Part shown: positions 10,278 to 19,437 of the stretch, piece after piece | Numbering within the stretch: the stretch's first letter is position 1 | Layout: every line of letters starts with the position of its first letter | From: Pseudomonas fulva | Lineage (GTDB): Bacteria; Pseudomonadota; Gammaproteobacteria; Pseudomonadales; Pseudomonadaceae | Length of the DNA: 64,000 bases | Reading direction: 5' to 3' | Assembly: GCF_015680705.1 (NCBI RefSeq) | Contig: NZ_JADNYP010000010.1 | Span: 1 to 64,000, forward strand | Notes under the pieces: generated by a model | What the model saw: only the letters and a program-made list of their open reading frames with translations | What the model was told of the DNA's origin: nothing | Databases searched by the model: none | Translations under genes and position numbers: made by a program

Positions 10278-11114
10278 TCAGTCCAGCGATTGCCCAGTGC
10301 CGTGTATCGGTCGCCCGGGGAAGAACAGGCGCTGCAATTCCTGCCCCGGTTGCTCGGCGCGCATGAAGGCCTCGCCGACCAGGAACGAATACACGTTGTT
10401 GATTTCCATCAGCTCGACATCGGCGCGGTTGAGGATGCCACTCTCGGTGATGGCCAGACGGTCTCGAGGGATGCGTGGCAACAGGTCGAGAGTGGTTTCC
10501 AGGCTGACATCGAACGTGTGCAGGTTGCGATTGTTGACGCCCACCAGTGGCGTATCGAGTGTCTTGAGCGCTCGCTCCAGTTCCTCGCCATCGTGGACCT
10601 CGACCAGTACGTCGAGGCCGACCTGCTTGGCCGTCGCCGCCAGCTCCGCCATGCGCGTGTCGTCCAGCGCAGCCACGATCAGCAGTACGCAATCGGCACC
10701 TAGCGCGCGGGCCTCGACCACCTGGTACGGGTCGATCAGGAAGTCCTTGCGGATCACAGGCAGGTTGCAGGCCGTGCGCGCCTGCTGCAGGTAGGCATCG
10801 CCGCCCTGGAAATAATCCACGTCGGTCAGCACCGAAAGGCAGGTGGCGCCTCCCTTCTCGTAGCTGACAGCGATCTGCGCCGGCTCGAAGTGCTCGCGGA
10901 TCACGCCCTTGCTTGGTGAGGCCTTCTTGATTTCGGCGATCACGGCCGGCTGCTTGCGCGCAGCCTGCTCGATCAGCGCCTTGGCAAAGCCGCGCGGAGC
11001 ATCGGCCGCCCGGGCCAGGCGCTCCAGTTCATCCAGGCCGATCCGCCCACGACGCTCGGTCACTTCCTCGACCTTGCGGGCAAGAATCTTTTCCAGCACC
11101 GTCGGTACGCTCAT
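10278..11114 (-). CDS. trpC: Indole-3-glycerol phosphate synthase
   Basis: TIM-barrel enzyme that closes the indole ring in tryptophan synthesis. The 278-residue, monofunctional protein has the signature IKKASPSKG (residues about 61-69), [12 protein letters not shown] and [10 protein letters not shown]. There is no fused PRA isomerase domain, as expected for pseudomonads. Its start overlaps the trpD stop by 4 bp, which indicates translational coupling in trpGDC. An intrinsic terminator follows. Confidence 0.98.
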   Translation of the reverse strand: MSVPTVLEKILARKVEEVTERRGRIGLDELERLARAADAPRGFAKALIEQAARKQPAVIAEIKKASPSKGVIREHFEPAQIAVSYEKGGATCLSVLTDVDYFQGGDAYLQQARTACNLPVIRKDFLIDPYQVVEARALGADCVLLIVAALDDTRMAELAATAKQVGLDVLVEVHDGEELERALKTLDTPLVGVNNRNLHTFDVSLETTLDLLPRIPRDRLAITESGILNRADVELMEINNVYSFLVGEAFMRAEQPGQELQRLFFPGRPIHGTGQSLD

Positions 11115-12160
11115 CCTTCGTTCTCCTGTTTGAATACCGCGGTAAAGGCACCCAGCTCCTGCAGCTTTTCCCAGGCCAGGCCGGTATGCAGGACATCGTG
11201 GGCCAGGTCGACGCCAGCCTTCAGGGTCGTGGCATGATCGGCAGCGTACAGCGCAGCGCCGGCATTGAGCACGATCATCTCCGCTGCCTTCTGGCCGTTC
11301 TCGGTCTTGCGTCGACCAAGCGCGTCGCGGATCAGCGCCAACGAAGCCTGCGGGTCGTCCACCGCAAGTCCATGCAGGCTCTGGCTCTTGATCCCGAGAT
11401 CTTCCGGCTCGACCCAGTACTCGCTGATTTCGCCTTTGTTCAGTTCCGCCACGAAAGTGGGCGCGGCCAGGCTGAACTCGTCCAGGCCATCCTTGGAGTG
11501 CACCACCAGCACATGTTTGCTACCCAGTCGCTGCAACACCTCGGCCAATGGCCGGCACAGTGCCTGGTTGAAGACCCCGACGACCTGATGCCGTACGCCG
11601 GCTGGATTGGTCAGCGGACCAAGCATGTTGAACAAGGTGCGCAGCCCCAGGTCCCGGCGTGGACCGGCGGCATGCTTCATCGCGCGATGATGGCCCTGCG
11701 CGAACATGAAGCCGATGCCCAGGCTATCGATACAACGGGCCACCTGCACGGGCGTCAGGTTCAGGTAGATGCCAGCGGCCTCCAGCAGGTCGGCGCTGCC
11801 ACTCTTGCCGGAAACCGCTCGATTTCCATGCTTGGCCACCGGGCAGCCGGCGGCGGCAAGCACGAACGCCGAGGCAGTGGACACGTTGAAGATGTTGGCG
11901 CCATCCCCGCCGGTGCCGACGATATCGACCACCCCGTCGAGACTGTCGAGCTCAACCTTGTCGGCGAGCTCGCGCATCACCGAGACCGCACCGACGATCT
12001 CGTCGATGCTTTCGCTTTTCATGCGCATGCCCATCAGGAAGGCACCGATCTGCGCCTCGCTGCATTGCCCGGTCATGATCTGACGCATGACATCGCGCAT
12101 TTCCTCGGTGGTCAGGTCCAGTTGGCCGACGATCCGGCTCAGCGCGTTCTTGATATCCAT
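11111..12160 (-). CDS. trpD: Anthranilate phosphoribosyltransferase
   Basis: Transfers phosphoribosyl from PRPP to anthranilate in the second tryptophan-specific step. The 349-residue protein carries the glycine-rich PRPP site [14 protein letters not shown] (residues about 82-95) and the KHGNRAVS segment. It is a stand-alone enzyme, not fused to TrpG. It lies 9 bp after trpG and overlaps trpC by 4 bp. Confidence 0.98.
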   Translation of the reverse strand: MDIKNALSRIVGQLDLTTEEMRDVMRQIMTGQCSEAQIGAFLMGMRMKSESIDEIVGAVSVMRELADKVELDSLDGVVDIVGTGGDGANIFNVSTASAFVLAAAGCPVAKHGNRAVSGKSGSADLLEAAGIYLNLTPVQVARCIDSLGIGFMFAQGHHRAMKHAAGPRRDLGLRTLFNMLGPLTNPAGVRHQVVGVFNQALCRPLAEVLQRLGSKHVLVVHSKDGLDEFSLAAPTFVAELNKGEISEYWVEPEDLGIKSQSLHGLAVDDPQASLALIRDALGRRKTENGQKAAEMIVLNAGAALYAADHATTLKAGVDLAHDVLHTGLAWEKLQELGAFTAVFKQENEG

Positions 12161-12169
12161 GGACTTTCC

Positions 12170-12763
12170 TTAGCGGCGGCCGCCGGTCTGCTTGAGGAAG
12201 TTGGCGAACAGCTCGTGGCCTTGTTCGGTGAGGATCGACTCCGGATGGAACTGCACACCTTCGATATTCAGGGTCTTGTGGCGCAAACCCATGATCTCGT
12301 CGACCGCGCCGTCTTCATGGGCAGTCCAGGCAGTGACTTCCAGGCAGTCAGGCAAGGTTTCCCGCTTGACCACCAACGAATGGTAACGAGTGACGGTCAC
12401 GGGATTGTTGAGTGTGGCGAACACGCCGAGGTCACGGTGGTGGACCGGGCTGGTCTTGCCATGCATGACCTGCCGCGCACGCACCACCTCGCCACCGAAG
12501 GCCTGGCCGATGGACTGGTGGCCAAGACACACGCCGAGGATCGGCAGCTTGCCGGCGAAGTGCAGAATGGCCTCGATCGACACCCCTGCCTCGCTCGGCG
12601 TGCAAGGACCGGGCGAAACGACGATGCGCTCAGGAGCGAGCGCCTCGATCTGGGCGATGGTCATCTCGTCATTGCGGATGACCTTGACCTCGGCCCCCAG
12701 CTCGCCGAGGTACTGCACGACGTTGTAGGTAAAGGAGTCATAATTGTCGATCATCAGCAACAT
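12170..12763 (-). CDS. trpG: Anthranilate synthase component II (glutamine amidotransferase)
   Basis: Class I glutamine amidotransferase subunit that supplies ammonia to TrpE. The 197-residue product has the oxyanion strand [11 protein letters not shown], the nucleophile in GVCLGHQS (C about 79), and the terminal His-Glu pair in [16 protein letters not shown] is the conserved start; five more upstream codons are open but not conserved in the family. It is the first gene of trpGDC and is preceded by a long leader containing a Trp-codon peptide (13049-13099). The partner trpE is separated by about 3.5 kb. Confidence 0.97.
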   Translation of the reverse strand: MLLMIDNYDSFTYNVVQYLGELGAEVKVIRNDEMTIAQIEALAPERIVVSPGPCTPSEAGVSIEAILHFAGKLPILGVCLGHQSIGQAFGGEVVRARQVMHGKTSPVHHRDLGVFATLNNPVTVTRYHSLVVKRETLPDCLEVTAWTAHEDGAVDEIMGLRHKTLNIEGVQFHPESILTEQGHELFANFLKQTGGRR

Positions 12764-12933
12764 GTTGCACCTGTGCACTCGAGTTCATGGGATGGTAGGC
12801 CCGAAGCATCTGCCTGAAGCGCGTGCATGTCTCCCGCGGTAGATCGGGCCGGATGGGCAGGCCCGGTATACCAGCCACTGAAATAGAGGCAGGTTCCAGG
12901 GGTTCTGCAGGACAAGGGGAGATATGTTGGCAT
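12754..12933 (-). CDS. Possible 59-codon ORF between the trp leader and trpG
   Basis: Open frame with a strong AGGAG eight bases before its ATG. It starts downstream of the attenuator and ends 10 nt inside trpG. The predicted peptide starts MPTYLPLSC, has five cysteines and one Trp, and resembles no family I recognise. Its position could allow coupled translation into trpG, or it may be fortuitous. Support is the ribosome-binding site and the trpG overlap only. Confidence 0.3.
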   Translation of the reverse strand: MPTYLPLSCRTPGTCLYFSGWYTGPAHPARSTAGDMHALQADASGLPSHELECTGATCC

Positions 12934-12990
12934 GGGGCGTTCTCCTGGGGGTTGGAGCCGCCGCACCGGTGAGCTATCTGAATCCTGAAA

Positions 12991-13060
12991 CCTGCTTGCC
13001 GATGACGGCGGCAGGGTCCGGTTTCAAACCGCAACGACTTGCCGCTTCCTATTGGAAGCG
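12991..13060 (-). promoter_or_regulatory. Attenuator-like hairpins of the trpGDC leader
   Basis: Three structures follow the leader-peptide Trp codons, read on the minus strand. First is CGCTTCC-AATA-GGAAGCG, which starts right after the TGG TGG pair. Second is GGTTT-G-AAACC. Third is a longer CCTGC ... GCAGG hairpin with an inner GCCG/CGGC, followed by TTTC. The GAAACC of the second can also pair with GGTTTC at the end of the third, giving mutually exclusive folds. This layout fits transcription attenuation, though the T tract is short. Confidence 0.6.
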
Positions 13061-13099
13061 CCACCACTGGGGGAAAAAGGTCGTTACGTTACAGGTCAT
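13049..13099 (-). CDS. trpL: trp leader peptide (trpGDC)
   Basis: 16-codon open frame reading MTCNVTTFFPQWWRFQ, with tandem Trp codons TGG TGG at residues 12-13 and a TAG stop lying in the loop of the first leader hairpin. It is about 336 nt upstream of trpG, in the right orientation, and about 60 nt after a good -10 element. Ribosome stalling at the paired Trp codons would change folding of the downstream hairpins. Attenuation of trpGDC has been reported for P. putida; the peptide itself was read directly from this sequence. Confidence 0.75.
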   Translation of the reverse strand: MTCNVTTFFPQWWRFQ

Positions 13100-13161
13100 G
13101 CTACCTAACCATCGAGGGTGTGCAGACATGGCGGGGTGCCGTGCCTGCTTGATCTCGCCCG

Positions 13162-13191
13162 AGTATAGCGTTCTGTCGAAGCGAGCGTCGA
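13162..13191 (-). promoter_or_regulatory. Candidate sigma-70 promoter for the trpGDC leader
   Basis: Minus-strand -10 TATACT (13167-13162) with an 18-bp spacer to a weak -35 TCGACG (13191-13186). The predicted transcript start near 13155 lies about 56 nt before the trpL ATG, a typical leader distance. Confidence 0.5.
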
Positions 13192-13245
13192 TCACTTTTT
13201 TGAAGGCCTGTCGGATCCCTGATGGCCGGATGGACAGGATTTGAT

Positions 13246-13488
13246 ATGAGCGCGCTGCTTAAATTTTGCAAGAAAACATTCGATTGGACAACGACTGTGA
13301 GCCATTGTATCGACGATAGATCACTTAAAATGGAAAGTTCTCGTAATCTTGAATTTCGAGAAAATCAGAATCCGATTTACCACATGGTAGAAGAACTCAC
13401 ACCTAATAACTCATCTCTCGGTCAAATCATATCATCATGCCCACCGAACAGCGACCGACTGGTATCACTGCCATCTAGAGACATCTAG
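13246..13488 (+). CDS. Hypothetical small protein in AT-rich pocket
   Basis: 80-codon open frame starting MSALLKFCKKTFDW, with AGGA 7-8 nt upstream of its ATG. An in-frame upstream start at 13222 is less convincing. The protein is polar, with no signal peptide, membrane segment or motif I recognise. Its codon use is unlike neighbouring genes: many A/T-ending codons. It could be a foreign small protein or a remnant of a longer gene. Existence as a gene is uncertain. Confidence 0.3.
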   Translation: MSALLKFCKKTFDWTTTVSHCIDDRSLKMESSRNLEFRENQNPIYHMVEELTPNNSSLGQIISSCPPNSDRLVSLPSRDI

Positions 13489-13629
13489 ATGAAGCGGTCA
13501 TCATTTTTATTTACTCGTGCCATGCCAGATTTGCTCAATAGCAGCGCTACTGAAATAATAGCCTAGCACCGTTGCCGGATGATCACGAAGCATCAGATAC
13601 ACTGGCTTGTAAATTGTCGACTTTGATTC

Positions 13630-13860
13630 TCAGAAACTCTTGGTAATAATCTTCTCTGATACAGACCCAGTAACAAACCACGCCAATTCGACGTACTCCG
13701 GCTCCACCTCGGCCATGAGTCTTCGAATATTACCTACCTGCCCTGAAGAAGCCTTTCGATTACTTATCTCATATATTTTGCTCACTTGACTCGCCACCCT
13801 AGCAGACATAGCAGCATGATAAGCCTCCTCTGTATAAAGCTGCAGACCCGACAGCCTCAA
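13630..13860 (-). CDS. Hypothetical small protein in AT-rich pocket
   Basis: 76-codon open frame on the minus strand if a TTG start at 13860 is used; the first internal ATG would give 59 residues. It is predicted to be mostly helical (SARVASQVSKIYEISNRK) and ends with a short hydrophobic segment (YVELAWFVTGSVS). No family recognised. A strong GGAGG within the frame is ideally spaced for a different, 11-codon frame (MLLCLLGWRVK), which confuses the start choice. It may be a fragment of a longer acquired gene. Confidence 0.3.
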   Translation of the reverse strand: MRLSGLQLYTEEAYHAAMSARVASQVSKIYEISNRKASSGQVGNIRRLMAEVEPEYVELAWFVTGSVSEKIITKSF

Positions 13861-14295
13861 TTAAGAAGACAGGCCAAATTCCATTCGATCATGAGCAATG
13901 GTAAATGTGAGAATTTTTCTTTTATTATCATAAAAAAGATCTGAGCTATCGTTCGCAACACAATTTGTTTCTCAGCTATCCACCCACAGCATGTACTGTA
14001 TGTGAGTCAATTAAGGGCCAGAAGAGCACAGACTAGCTTACCCCCGCATTCAGCAGGAACTTTCTTGATCGGCTTGGGAAATTTTCCCTATCCAACCCCA
14101 CGCACCTGCCTCACTCTCAAGCGGCAAGTGGCTGGCTCATGACGAGGTTCGCATACGGCGCTTTCAGCGTATCGACATGACCGAGCGCCAGGATGCTGGA
14201 CAAATGTCACGGCCGTTCCCAGCCGGCAAGGCATCCAGCCACCAGCTAATGTCTTCCAAGGATTTCTATAAGACCGACAAAAGGATCTGCCTCCT
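13861..14295. other. Non-coding stretch upstream of estP
   Basis: 435 bp without a convincing gene. The first 130 bp are AT-rich with A/T runs (13915-13940). A 13-nt inverted repeat GGGAAA-T-TTTCCC lies at 14076-14088 and could be an operator. The estP ribosome-binding sequence AAAAGGA is near 14280, rather far (about 12 nt) from the ATG. Confidence 0.5.
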
Positions 14296-16182
14296 ATGCG
14301 CAAGCCACCCTTCCTGCGCGCCTTACTGGGCGTACTGACGCTGTCCATCGGCCAGGCCATCGCCGCCCCCTCCCCCTACTCGACCATGATCGTTTTCGGC
14401 GACAGCCTGAGCGATGCTGGCCAGTTCCCGGACCCGGCGAACTTCCCGGATGGCACCCGCTTCACCAATCGGGACGCCAGCGGCGCCTATGCGCCCGTTT
14501 CGCCGATGATCCTCGGCGCGCGGCTAGGAGTCGGGGCTGGCGAACTGGGGCCCTCGACTTCACCGAGCAATGCCCTGCTCGGCTTGCCGGACGGCAACAA
14601 CTGGGCAGTCGGTGGTTACCGCACCGATCAGATCCTCGATTCGATCACTGGCACTTCTGCGGTGGATTTGCCCAATGGCCAGCGGCTGCGCGAGCGTTCC
14701 GGCTATCTCGCCAATGGCCGACTCGCCGATCCCAATGCCCTCTATTACCTCACCGGCGGTGGCAACGACTTTCTCCAGGGCCGGGTCAACAGCCCTGGCG
14801 ATGCAGCTGCGGCAGGCGCGCGCCTGGCGTCCAGCGCCCAGGCGCTGCAACAGGGCGGGGCGCGCTATATCATGGTCTGGCTGTTGCCGGACCTGGGTCA
14901 GACGCCCAACTTCAGCGGCTCGCCGCTGCAAGGCACGGTGTCGCGCCTGTCCAGCGTGTTCAATCAGTCTCTGCTGAACCAGCTGGGCCAGATCGACGCC
15001 CAGATCATCCCGCTGAACGTGCCGGCGCTGTTCCAGGAAGCCGTGGCCAGCCCGGCGCAATTCGGCCTGGCGACCGATCAGGACCTGGTAGGTACCTGCT
15101 ACAGCGGTACCAACTGTGCAAGCAATCCGGTGTTCGGGATCGCAGGCAGCTCACCCGACCCGAGCCGTCTACTGTTCAACGATGCGGTGCATCCGACCAT
15201 CGCCGGGCAGCAGCTGATCGCCGACTATGCCTACTCGATCCTGTCCGCGCCATGGGAACTCACACTCCTTCCGGAAATGGCCCAGGCGAGCCTGCGCGCC
15301 CATCAGGATGAACTGCGCAATCAGTGGCAGGCACCTTGGCAGCCAGTCGGCCAATGGCAGGCGATCGTCGCGGCAGGCGGCCAGAGGCTCGATTTCGATA
15401 GCCAGGCCGGCGCGGCCGCAGGCGATGGACACGGCTACAACCTGACCCTGGGCACCAGCTACCGGATCAACCAGTCATGGCGGCTCGGTGCGGCGGCCAG
15501 TGCTGCCCGGCAGAAACTGGAAATGGGCGAGCACGATTCGCGCTACACGCTCGACAGCTACCTGGCCACGCTGTTCGCCCAGTATCGCCAGGGACGCTGG
15601 TGGGCTGACGCGGCGCTGACTGGCGGGCATCTGGCTTATGACGATCTCAAGCGGACCTTCGCCCTTGGGGTCGCCGAGCGTATGGAAAAAGGCGATACCG
15701 ATGGTCAAGCCTGGGCCGCTTCTGGTCGGCTGGGGTTCGACCTGGCCACGGACGATAGAGCCTGGCAGCTTTCGCCGTTCATCAGCGCCGATTACGCCAG
15801 GATCGAAGTCGATGGCTACCGCGAGGACAGCGACCGCTCGACCGCGCTGCGGGTCGATGAGCAGAAGCGCACTTCCCGGCGCGCTGGGGTTGGCCTGCAA
15901 GCCAGCATGATGTTGCAACCTAAGACGAAGCTGTTTGCCGAAGTGGCTCGCGAGCACGAGTTCGAGGATGAACGTCGGGACCTCACGCTCAACCTGGCGG
16001 CCTTGCCCGACAACCGCTTCACCCTCGTCGGCTACACCCCCGACAGCAACCTGACGCGGGCCAGCCTCGGGCTCAGCCATGAGTTTGCACAAGGGCTGCA
16101 CCTGCGCGCCAACTACACGTGGCGCAACAGCGGCGACTTCACCCAACAGGGTGTGAACCTGGCGCTTGGCCTGGATTTCTGA
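14296..16182 (+). CDS. estP: GDSL-type esterase autotransporter (EstA/EstP family)
   Basis: Outer-membrane-anchored esterase, 628 residues. A signal peptide (residues 1-24, ending IAA) is followed by the GDSL block FGDSLSDAG with the nucleophile serine. Further on, GGGNDF supplies oxyanion-hole residues and DAVHPT supplies the catalytic Asp-His. The C-terminal half (from about residue 370) is a beta-barrel autotransporter domain ending in F (LALGLDF), as needed for BAM-dependent insertion. The passenger is thought to stay tethered to the cell surface. The length fits the EstA family. It lies between trpGDC and trpE in convergent orientation to trpE. Confidence 0.94.
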   Translation: MRKPPFLRALLGVLTLSIGQAIAAPSPYSTMIVFGDSLSDAGQFPDPANFPDGTRFTNRDASGAYAPVSPMILGARLGVGAGELGPSTSPSNALLGLPDGNNWAVGGYRTDQILDSITGTSAVDLPNGQRLRERSGYLANGRLADPNALYYLTGGGNDFLQGRVNSPGDAAAAGARLASSAQALQQGGARYIMVWLLPDLGQTPNFSGSPLQGTVSRLSSVFNQSLLNQLGQIDAQIIPLNVPALFQEAVASPAQFGLATDQDLVGTCYSGTNCASNPVFGIAGSSPDPSRLLFNDAVHPTIAGQQLIADYAYSILSAPWELTLLPEMAQASLRAHQDELRNQWQAPWQPVGQWQAIVAAGGQRLDFDSQAGAAAGDGHGYNLTLGTSYRINQSWRLGAAASAARQKLEMGEHDSRYTLDSYLATLFAQYRQGRWWADAALTGGHLAYDDLKRTFALGVAERMEKGDTDGQAWAASGRLGFDLATDDRAWQLSPFISADYARIEVDGYREDSDRSTALRVDEQKRTSRRAGVGLQASMMLQPKTKLFAEVAREHEFEDERRDLTLNLAALPDNRFTLVGYTPDSNLTRASLGLSHEFAQGLHLRANYTWRNSGDFTQQGVNLALGLDF

Positions 16183-16262
16183 TGCCAGGCCATGACTGAC
16201 GAGCGCCGCTCCGGCCAGGCCCGGCCCGCTTGGTCGGCAGCCGGACCTGGGCAGCACAGCGA

Positions 16263-17747
16263 TCAGGGCTTGCGCAAGCTCTGTTCGGCGAGGGCCACGG
16301 CACGGAACATGGCACGGCGCTTGTTGATGGTTTCCTCCCACTCCAGCGCCGGCACCGAGTCGGCGACGATGCCGCCGCCCGCCTGCACGTGCAGCTCGCC
16401 ATCCTTGATCACCGCGGTACGGATGGCGATGGCGGTGTCCATGTTGCCATTCCACGCCAGGTAGCCGACCGCGCCGCCATAGACGCCACGCTTGACCGGC
16501 TCGAGCTCGTCGATGATCTCCATGGCGCGGATCTTCGGCGCCCCGGACAGCGTGCCGGCCGGCAGGATCGCCCGCAACGCGTCCATGGCGGTCAGTCCGT
16601 GGCGCAACTGGCCGGTGACGTTGGACACGATGTGCATCACGTTGGAATAACGCTCGATTACCATCTTCTCGGTCAGACGCACGCTGCCGGTCTCGGAAAC
16701 CCGGCCGGTGTCGTTGCGGCCCAGGTCGATGAGCATCAGGTGCTCAGCGATTTCCTTCTGGTCCGACAGCAGGTCCTGCTCCAGGGCGCGGTCGGCTTCT
16801 TCGGTCGCGCCACGTGGGCGAGTGCCGGCGATCGGTCGCACGGTGACCAGGTTGTCCTCGACCCGCACCAGCACTTCCGGCGAGCTGCCGACCACATGGA
16901 AGTCACCGAAGTTGAAGAAGTACATGTACGGCGTCGGATTGAAACAGCGCAGCGCCCGGTACAGGTCGATCGGCGCGGCCTCGAAGTCGATCGACATGCG
17001 CTGGGATGGCACCACCTGCATGCAGTCGCCGGCCAGGATGTACTCCTTGATGGTGTCGACTGCCCGCTCGTAGTCGTCGCGAGTATAGCTGGAGCGGAAG
17101 GCTGGCTCGGCAGCCTGCGGCCCGCCCAGCTCCAGGCCGGGGCGCGCTGCGATCGGCTCGCGCAGCTGGGCCAGCAGGCCCTGCAGCCGCGCCTGTCCCT
17201 GCTCGAACGCCTGTGCCTGGCTCGGGTCGACCAGCACGATGGCGTGCATCTTGCCCGCCAGGTTGTCGAACACTACCACGGCGTCGGAAACCATCAGCAG
17301 GATGTCCGGTACGCCCAGCGGATCCGGATTCGGGCACTTGCCCAGACGGGTCTCGACATAGCGCACGCAGTCATAGCCGAAATAGCCCACCAGGCCACCG
17401 TTGAAGCGTGGCAGGCCGGGGATGTCGGCGACCTTGTAGCGGTCCTTGAAGCTTTCGACGAAGGCCAGCGGGTCTTCCACGTCGTGGCTCTCGATCTGCT
17501 CGCCATCCTGCAGGATGCTGACGTGATGGTCATGCACGCGCAGCACGGTACGCGACGGCAGGCCGATCATCGAGTAACGACCCCACTTCTCGCCACCCTG
17601 GACGGATTCGAGCAGGTAGGTGTTGGGCTGGTCGGCCAGCTTGAGGTAGATCGACAGCGGCGTGTCGAAATCGGCCAGGATTTCGCAGGCGAGGGGAATG
17701 CGGTTGTAGCCGGCAGCGGCCAGGCGCAGGAATTCTTCGCGGGTCAT
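16263..17747 (-). CDS. trpE: Anthranilate synthase component I
   Basis: Chorismate-using large subunit of anthranilate synthase, pairing with TrpG. The 494-residue product has the N-terminal tryptophan-feedback motif (LLES in [11 protein letters not shown], residue about 45) and the catalytic C-terminal block: [25 protein letters not shown] and [22 protein letters not shown]. It is read downstream of rpe and gph, with a 69-nt gap after gph. The tail of gph encodes a possible Trp-rich leader and is followed by a GC-rich hairpin, so attenuation is plausible. Confidence 0.97.
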   Translation of the reverse strand: MTREEFLRLAAAGYNRIPLACEILADFDTPLSIYLKLADQPNTYLLESVQGGEKWGRYSMIGLPSRTVLRVHDHHVSILQDGEQIESHDVEDPLAFVESFKDRYKVADIPGLPRFNGGLVGYFGYDCVRYVETRLGKCPNPDPLGVPDILLMVSDAVVVFDNLAGKMHAIVLVDPSQAQAFEQGQARLQGLLAQLREPIAARPGLELGGPQAAEPAFRSSYTRDDYERAVDTIKEYILAGDCMQVVPSQRMSIDFEAAPIDLYRALRCFNPTPYMYFFNFGDFHVVGSSPEVLVRVEDNLVTVRPIAGTRPRGATEEADRALEQDLLSDQKEIAEHLMLIDLGRNDTGRVSETGSVRLTEKMVIERYSNVMHIVSNVTGQLRHGLTAMDALRAILPAGTLSGAPKIRAMEIIDELEPVKRGVYGGAVGYLAWNGNMDTAIAIRTAVIKDGELHVQAGGGIVADSVPALEWEETINKRRAMFRAVALAEQSLRKP

Positions 17748-17790
17748 GGGTAGCCTCGTGGCAAGCAGTAGAAGTCGGGCAAACGGACGG

Positions 17791-17807
17791 GCCGGCTCGG
17801 CGCCGGC
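17791..17807 (-). promoter_or_regulatory. Hairpin ahead of trpE
   Basis: Minus strand GCCGGC-GCCGA-GCCGGC, 12 nt after the gph stop. Its 5' arm (GCCGGCGCC) can alternatively pair over nine positions with GGCGCTGGC, which contains the second of the two Trp codons at the gph end. Two exclusive folds are therefore possible. No strong T tract follows (CCGTCCGTTT). Confidence 0.45.
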
Positions 17808-17816
17808 GGGCAGGAG

Positions 17817-17861
17817 TCAGGCTCGCCAGCGCCAACGGGCCAGGGCCTTGATGACCTTCAT
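17817..17861 (-). CDS. Possible trpE leader peptide nested in the gph 3' end
   Basis: An in-frame ATG inside gph would give the 14-residue peptide [14 protein letters not shown], with Trp codons at residues 10 and 12, ending at the gph stop just before the hairpin preceding trpE. A weak promoter-like pair (TTGCTT, 16-bp spacer, ATAACG at about 17953-17926) lies 65 nt upstream, the same spacing as at the trpGDC leader. Independent initiation is not proven; no strong Shine-Dalgarno is visible. Confidence 0.45.
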   Translation of the reverse strand: MKVIKALARWRWRA

Positions 17862-18635
17862 CCAGAATTTGCCGGTGACCGCCACGTTGGACTCTCTGTC
17901 TTGTGAGGCTTGAAGATGCGCCAACGTTATCCCAGTGTCGGTGACTAAGCAACCGGGCACCAGCGCGCGCAGGTCGTCGATGACCAGGCTGGGCGATTCT
18001 TCGTCGATCGGCCGGCCATGGTTGTAGCCATAGCTCAGGCCCACGCATTTCACTCCAGCGGCCTTGGCAGCCAGCACGTCGCTGCGCGAGTCACCGACGA
18101 ACAGCGACTGCGAGGCGTCGACACCAGCCATCTTCATCACCAGCAGCAAGGCGGCCGGGTCGGGCTTCTTCTGCGCCAGGGTGTCCCCGCCGATGATCCA
18201 GCGAAAATATCGGCCGATCTTCATCTGGTCGAGCAAAGGCCCGACGAAGCGCTCGGGCTTGTTGGTGATCAGGGCCATTTCCACGCCCTGCTCGCCCAGC
18301 CAGCGCAGCGTATCGGCCACGCCGGGATAGAGAGTAGTCAGCTCATGGTGCTCGGCATAGGCCTGCATGAACAGCTCCAGGCCCTGCTCGGCAAGGGCAT
18401 CGTCGACTTGCGCGTGCTCCAGGCCACCGGCCAGCGCGCGACGCACCAGCACCAGGGCACCGTTGCCGACCCAGTGACGCACCGCGTCCAGGCCGGCGGC
18501 AGGACGCCCCATGGCGAGCAGCATCTTGTCCACCGCGGCGGCCAGATCCGGCACCGAGTCGATCAAGGTGCCGTCCAGATCGAACATCACCAGCTTCGGC
18601 AGCGTCCCCGGGAACAGCTGCTCGAAGCCGCTCAT
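17817..18635 (-). CDS. gph: Phosphoglycolate phosphatase
   Basis: HAD-superfamily phosphatase, 272 residues, that removes phosphate from 2-phosphoglycolate formed in DNA repair. It has the HAD motifs [10 protein letters not shown] (residues about 19-28), ITNKP, and VGDSRSD with the preceding lysine in QKKPDP. The start overlaps the rpe stop by 4 bp. The C-terminal tail ALARWRWRA lies beyond the HAD fold and seems to double as a Trp-codon leader for trpE. Confidence 0.95.
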   Translation of the reverse strand: MSGFEQLFPGTLPKLVMFDLDGTLIDSVPDLAAAVDKMLLAMGRPAAGLDAVRHWVGNGALVLVRRALAGGLEHAQVDDALAEQGLELFMQAYAEHHELTTLYPGVADTLRWLGEQGVEMALITNKPERFVGPLLDQMKIGRYFRWIIGGDTLAQKKPDPAALLLVMKMAGVDASQSLFVGDSRSDVLAAKAAGVKCVGLSYGYNHGRPIDEESPSLVIDDLRALVPGCLVTDTGITLAHLQASQDRESNVAVTGKFWMKVIKALARWRWRA

Positions 18636-19306
18636 GGACGGGCCTGGGCCAGTTCGTCGCGCATCTGGGCAATCACGGCCTGGTAGTCCGGGGCATTGAA
18701 GATCGCCGAGCCGGCCACGAAGGTATCGGCACCGGCAGCGGCGATCTTGCGGATGTTGTGAACGTTGACCCCGCCGTCGATTTCCAGGCGGATGTCACGT
18801 CCGCTGGCATCGATCAACGCACGGGCCTCGCGCAGCTTGTCCAGGGTACCGGGAATGAACTTCTGTCCGCCGAAGCCTGGGTTGACGCTCATCAGCAGGA
18901 CCATGTCGACCTTGTCCATGACGTACTTGAGCACGTCCAGGCCGGTCGCCGGGTTGAAGACCAGGCCCGCCTTGCAGCCACCGTCGCGGATCAGCTGCAA
19001 GGAGCGATCGACATGCTGGGTCGCTTCCGGATGGAAGGTGATGTAGGTGGCGCCTGCCTCGACGAAGTCGCCGATGATGCGATCGACCGGGCTGACCATC
19101 AGGTGCACGTCGATCGGCGCGGTGACTCCGTACTTGCGCAGCGCGCTGCAGACCATCGGGCCGATGGTCAGGTTGGGCACGTAGTGGTTGTCCATCACGT
19201 CGAAATGGACGATGTCGGCCCCGGCGGCCAGTACCTTGTCGACGTCCTCGCCCAGGCGGGCGAAGTCGGCGGAGAGGATGGAGGGGGCAATAGCGTAGGG
19301 CTGCAT
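18632..19306 (-). CDS. rpe: Ribulose-phosphate 3-epimerase
   Basis: Cytosolic TIM-barrel epimerase converting ribulose-5-phosphate to xylulose-5-phosphate. The 224-residue product starts [19 protein letters not shown]. It carries the metal and catalytic motifs [30 protein letters not shown] and EIDGGV. The longer open frame upstream is the shadow of a permease gene on the same strand. First gene of rpe-gph-trpE. Confidence 0.97.
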   Translation of the reverse strand: MQPYAIAPSILSADFARLGEDVDKVLAAGADIVHFDVMDNHYVPNLTIGPMVCSALRKYGVTAPIDVHLMVSPVDRIIGDFVEAGATYITFHPEATQHVDRSLQLIRDGGCKAGLVFNPATGLDVLKYVMDKVDMVLLMSVNPGFGGQKFIPGTLDKLREARALIDASGRDIRLEIDGGVNVHNIRKIAAAGADTFVAGSAIFNAPDYQAVIAQMRDELAQARP

Positions 19307-19395
19307 GGCGCACCTTTGGAAATCACGGTGAGGCGCATTGTACCCCAGCCGAATGGATCCGGGCTGATTGGCATCAACCCATTGCAATAGGGCAT

Positions 19396-19425
19396 GGGCC
19401 CGCGCCGCCTTGGCGGCACGGGCCC
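19396..19425 (-). terminator. Hairpin after the ABC transporter operon
   Basis: Long GC-rich inverted repeat GGGCCCGCGCCGCC / GGCGGCACGGGCCC (one mismatch), between the end of the inner permease gene and rpe. There is no T tract, so it may instead be a 3' mRNA-protecting structure or a rho-dependent site. Confidence 0.55.
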
Positions 19426-19437
19426 CTTCCATCGCCT

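Larger units (their letters stand above)
13230..14100. other. AT-rich pocket between the trp leader and estP
   Basis: About 870 bp whose base composition is visibly lower in GC than everything around it (for example 13250-13560 and 13860-13990). It holds two short open frames of unknown family, one on each strand, and no recognisable insertion-sequence ends or tRNA. It separates trpGDC from estP-trpE. It looks like a small acquired segment or a decayed gene; this is inferred from composition only. Confidence 0.6.

Noticed and set aside
13989..14002. LexA-like box near ACAGCATGTACTGT
   Set aside because: The arms are in the reverse order (ACAG...CTGT) of a LexA operator (CTGT...ACAG), and no SOS gene is adjacent.
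16167..16190. GGCCTGG/CCAGGCC inverted repeat spanning the estP stop
   Set aside because: Short stem with a 10-nt loop and no T tract, partly inside the coding sequence. Not strong enough to call a terminator.
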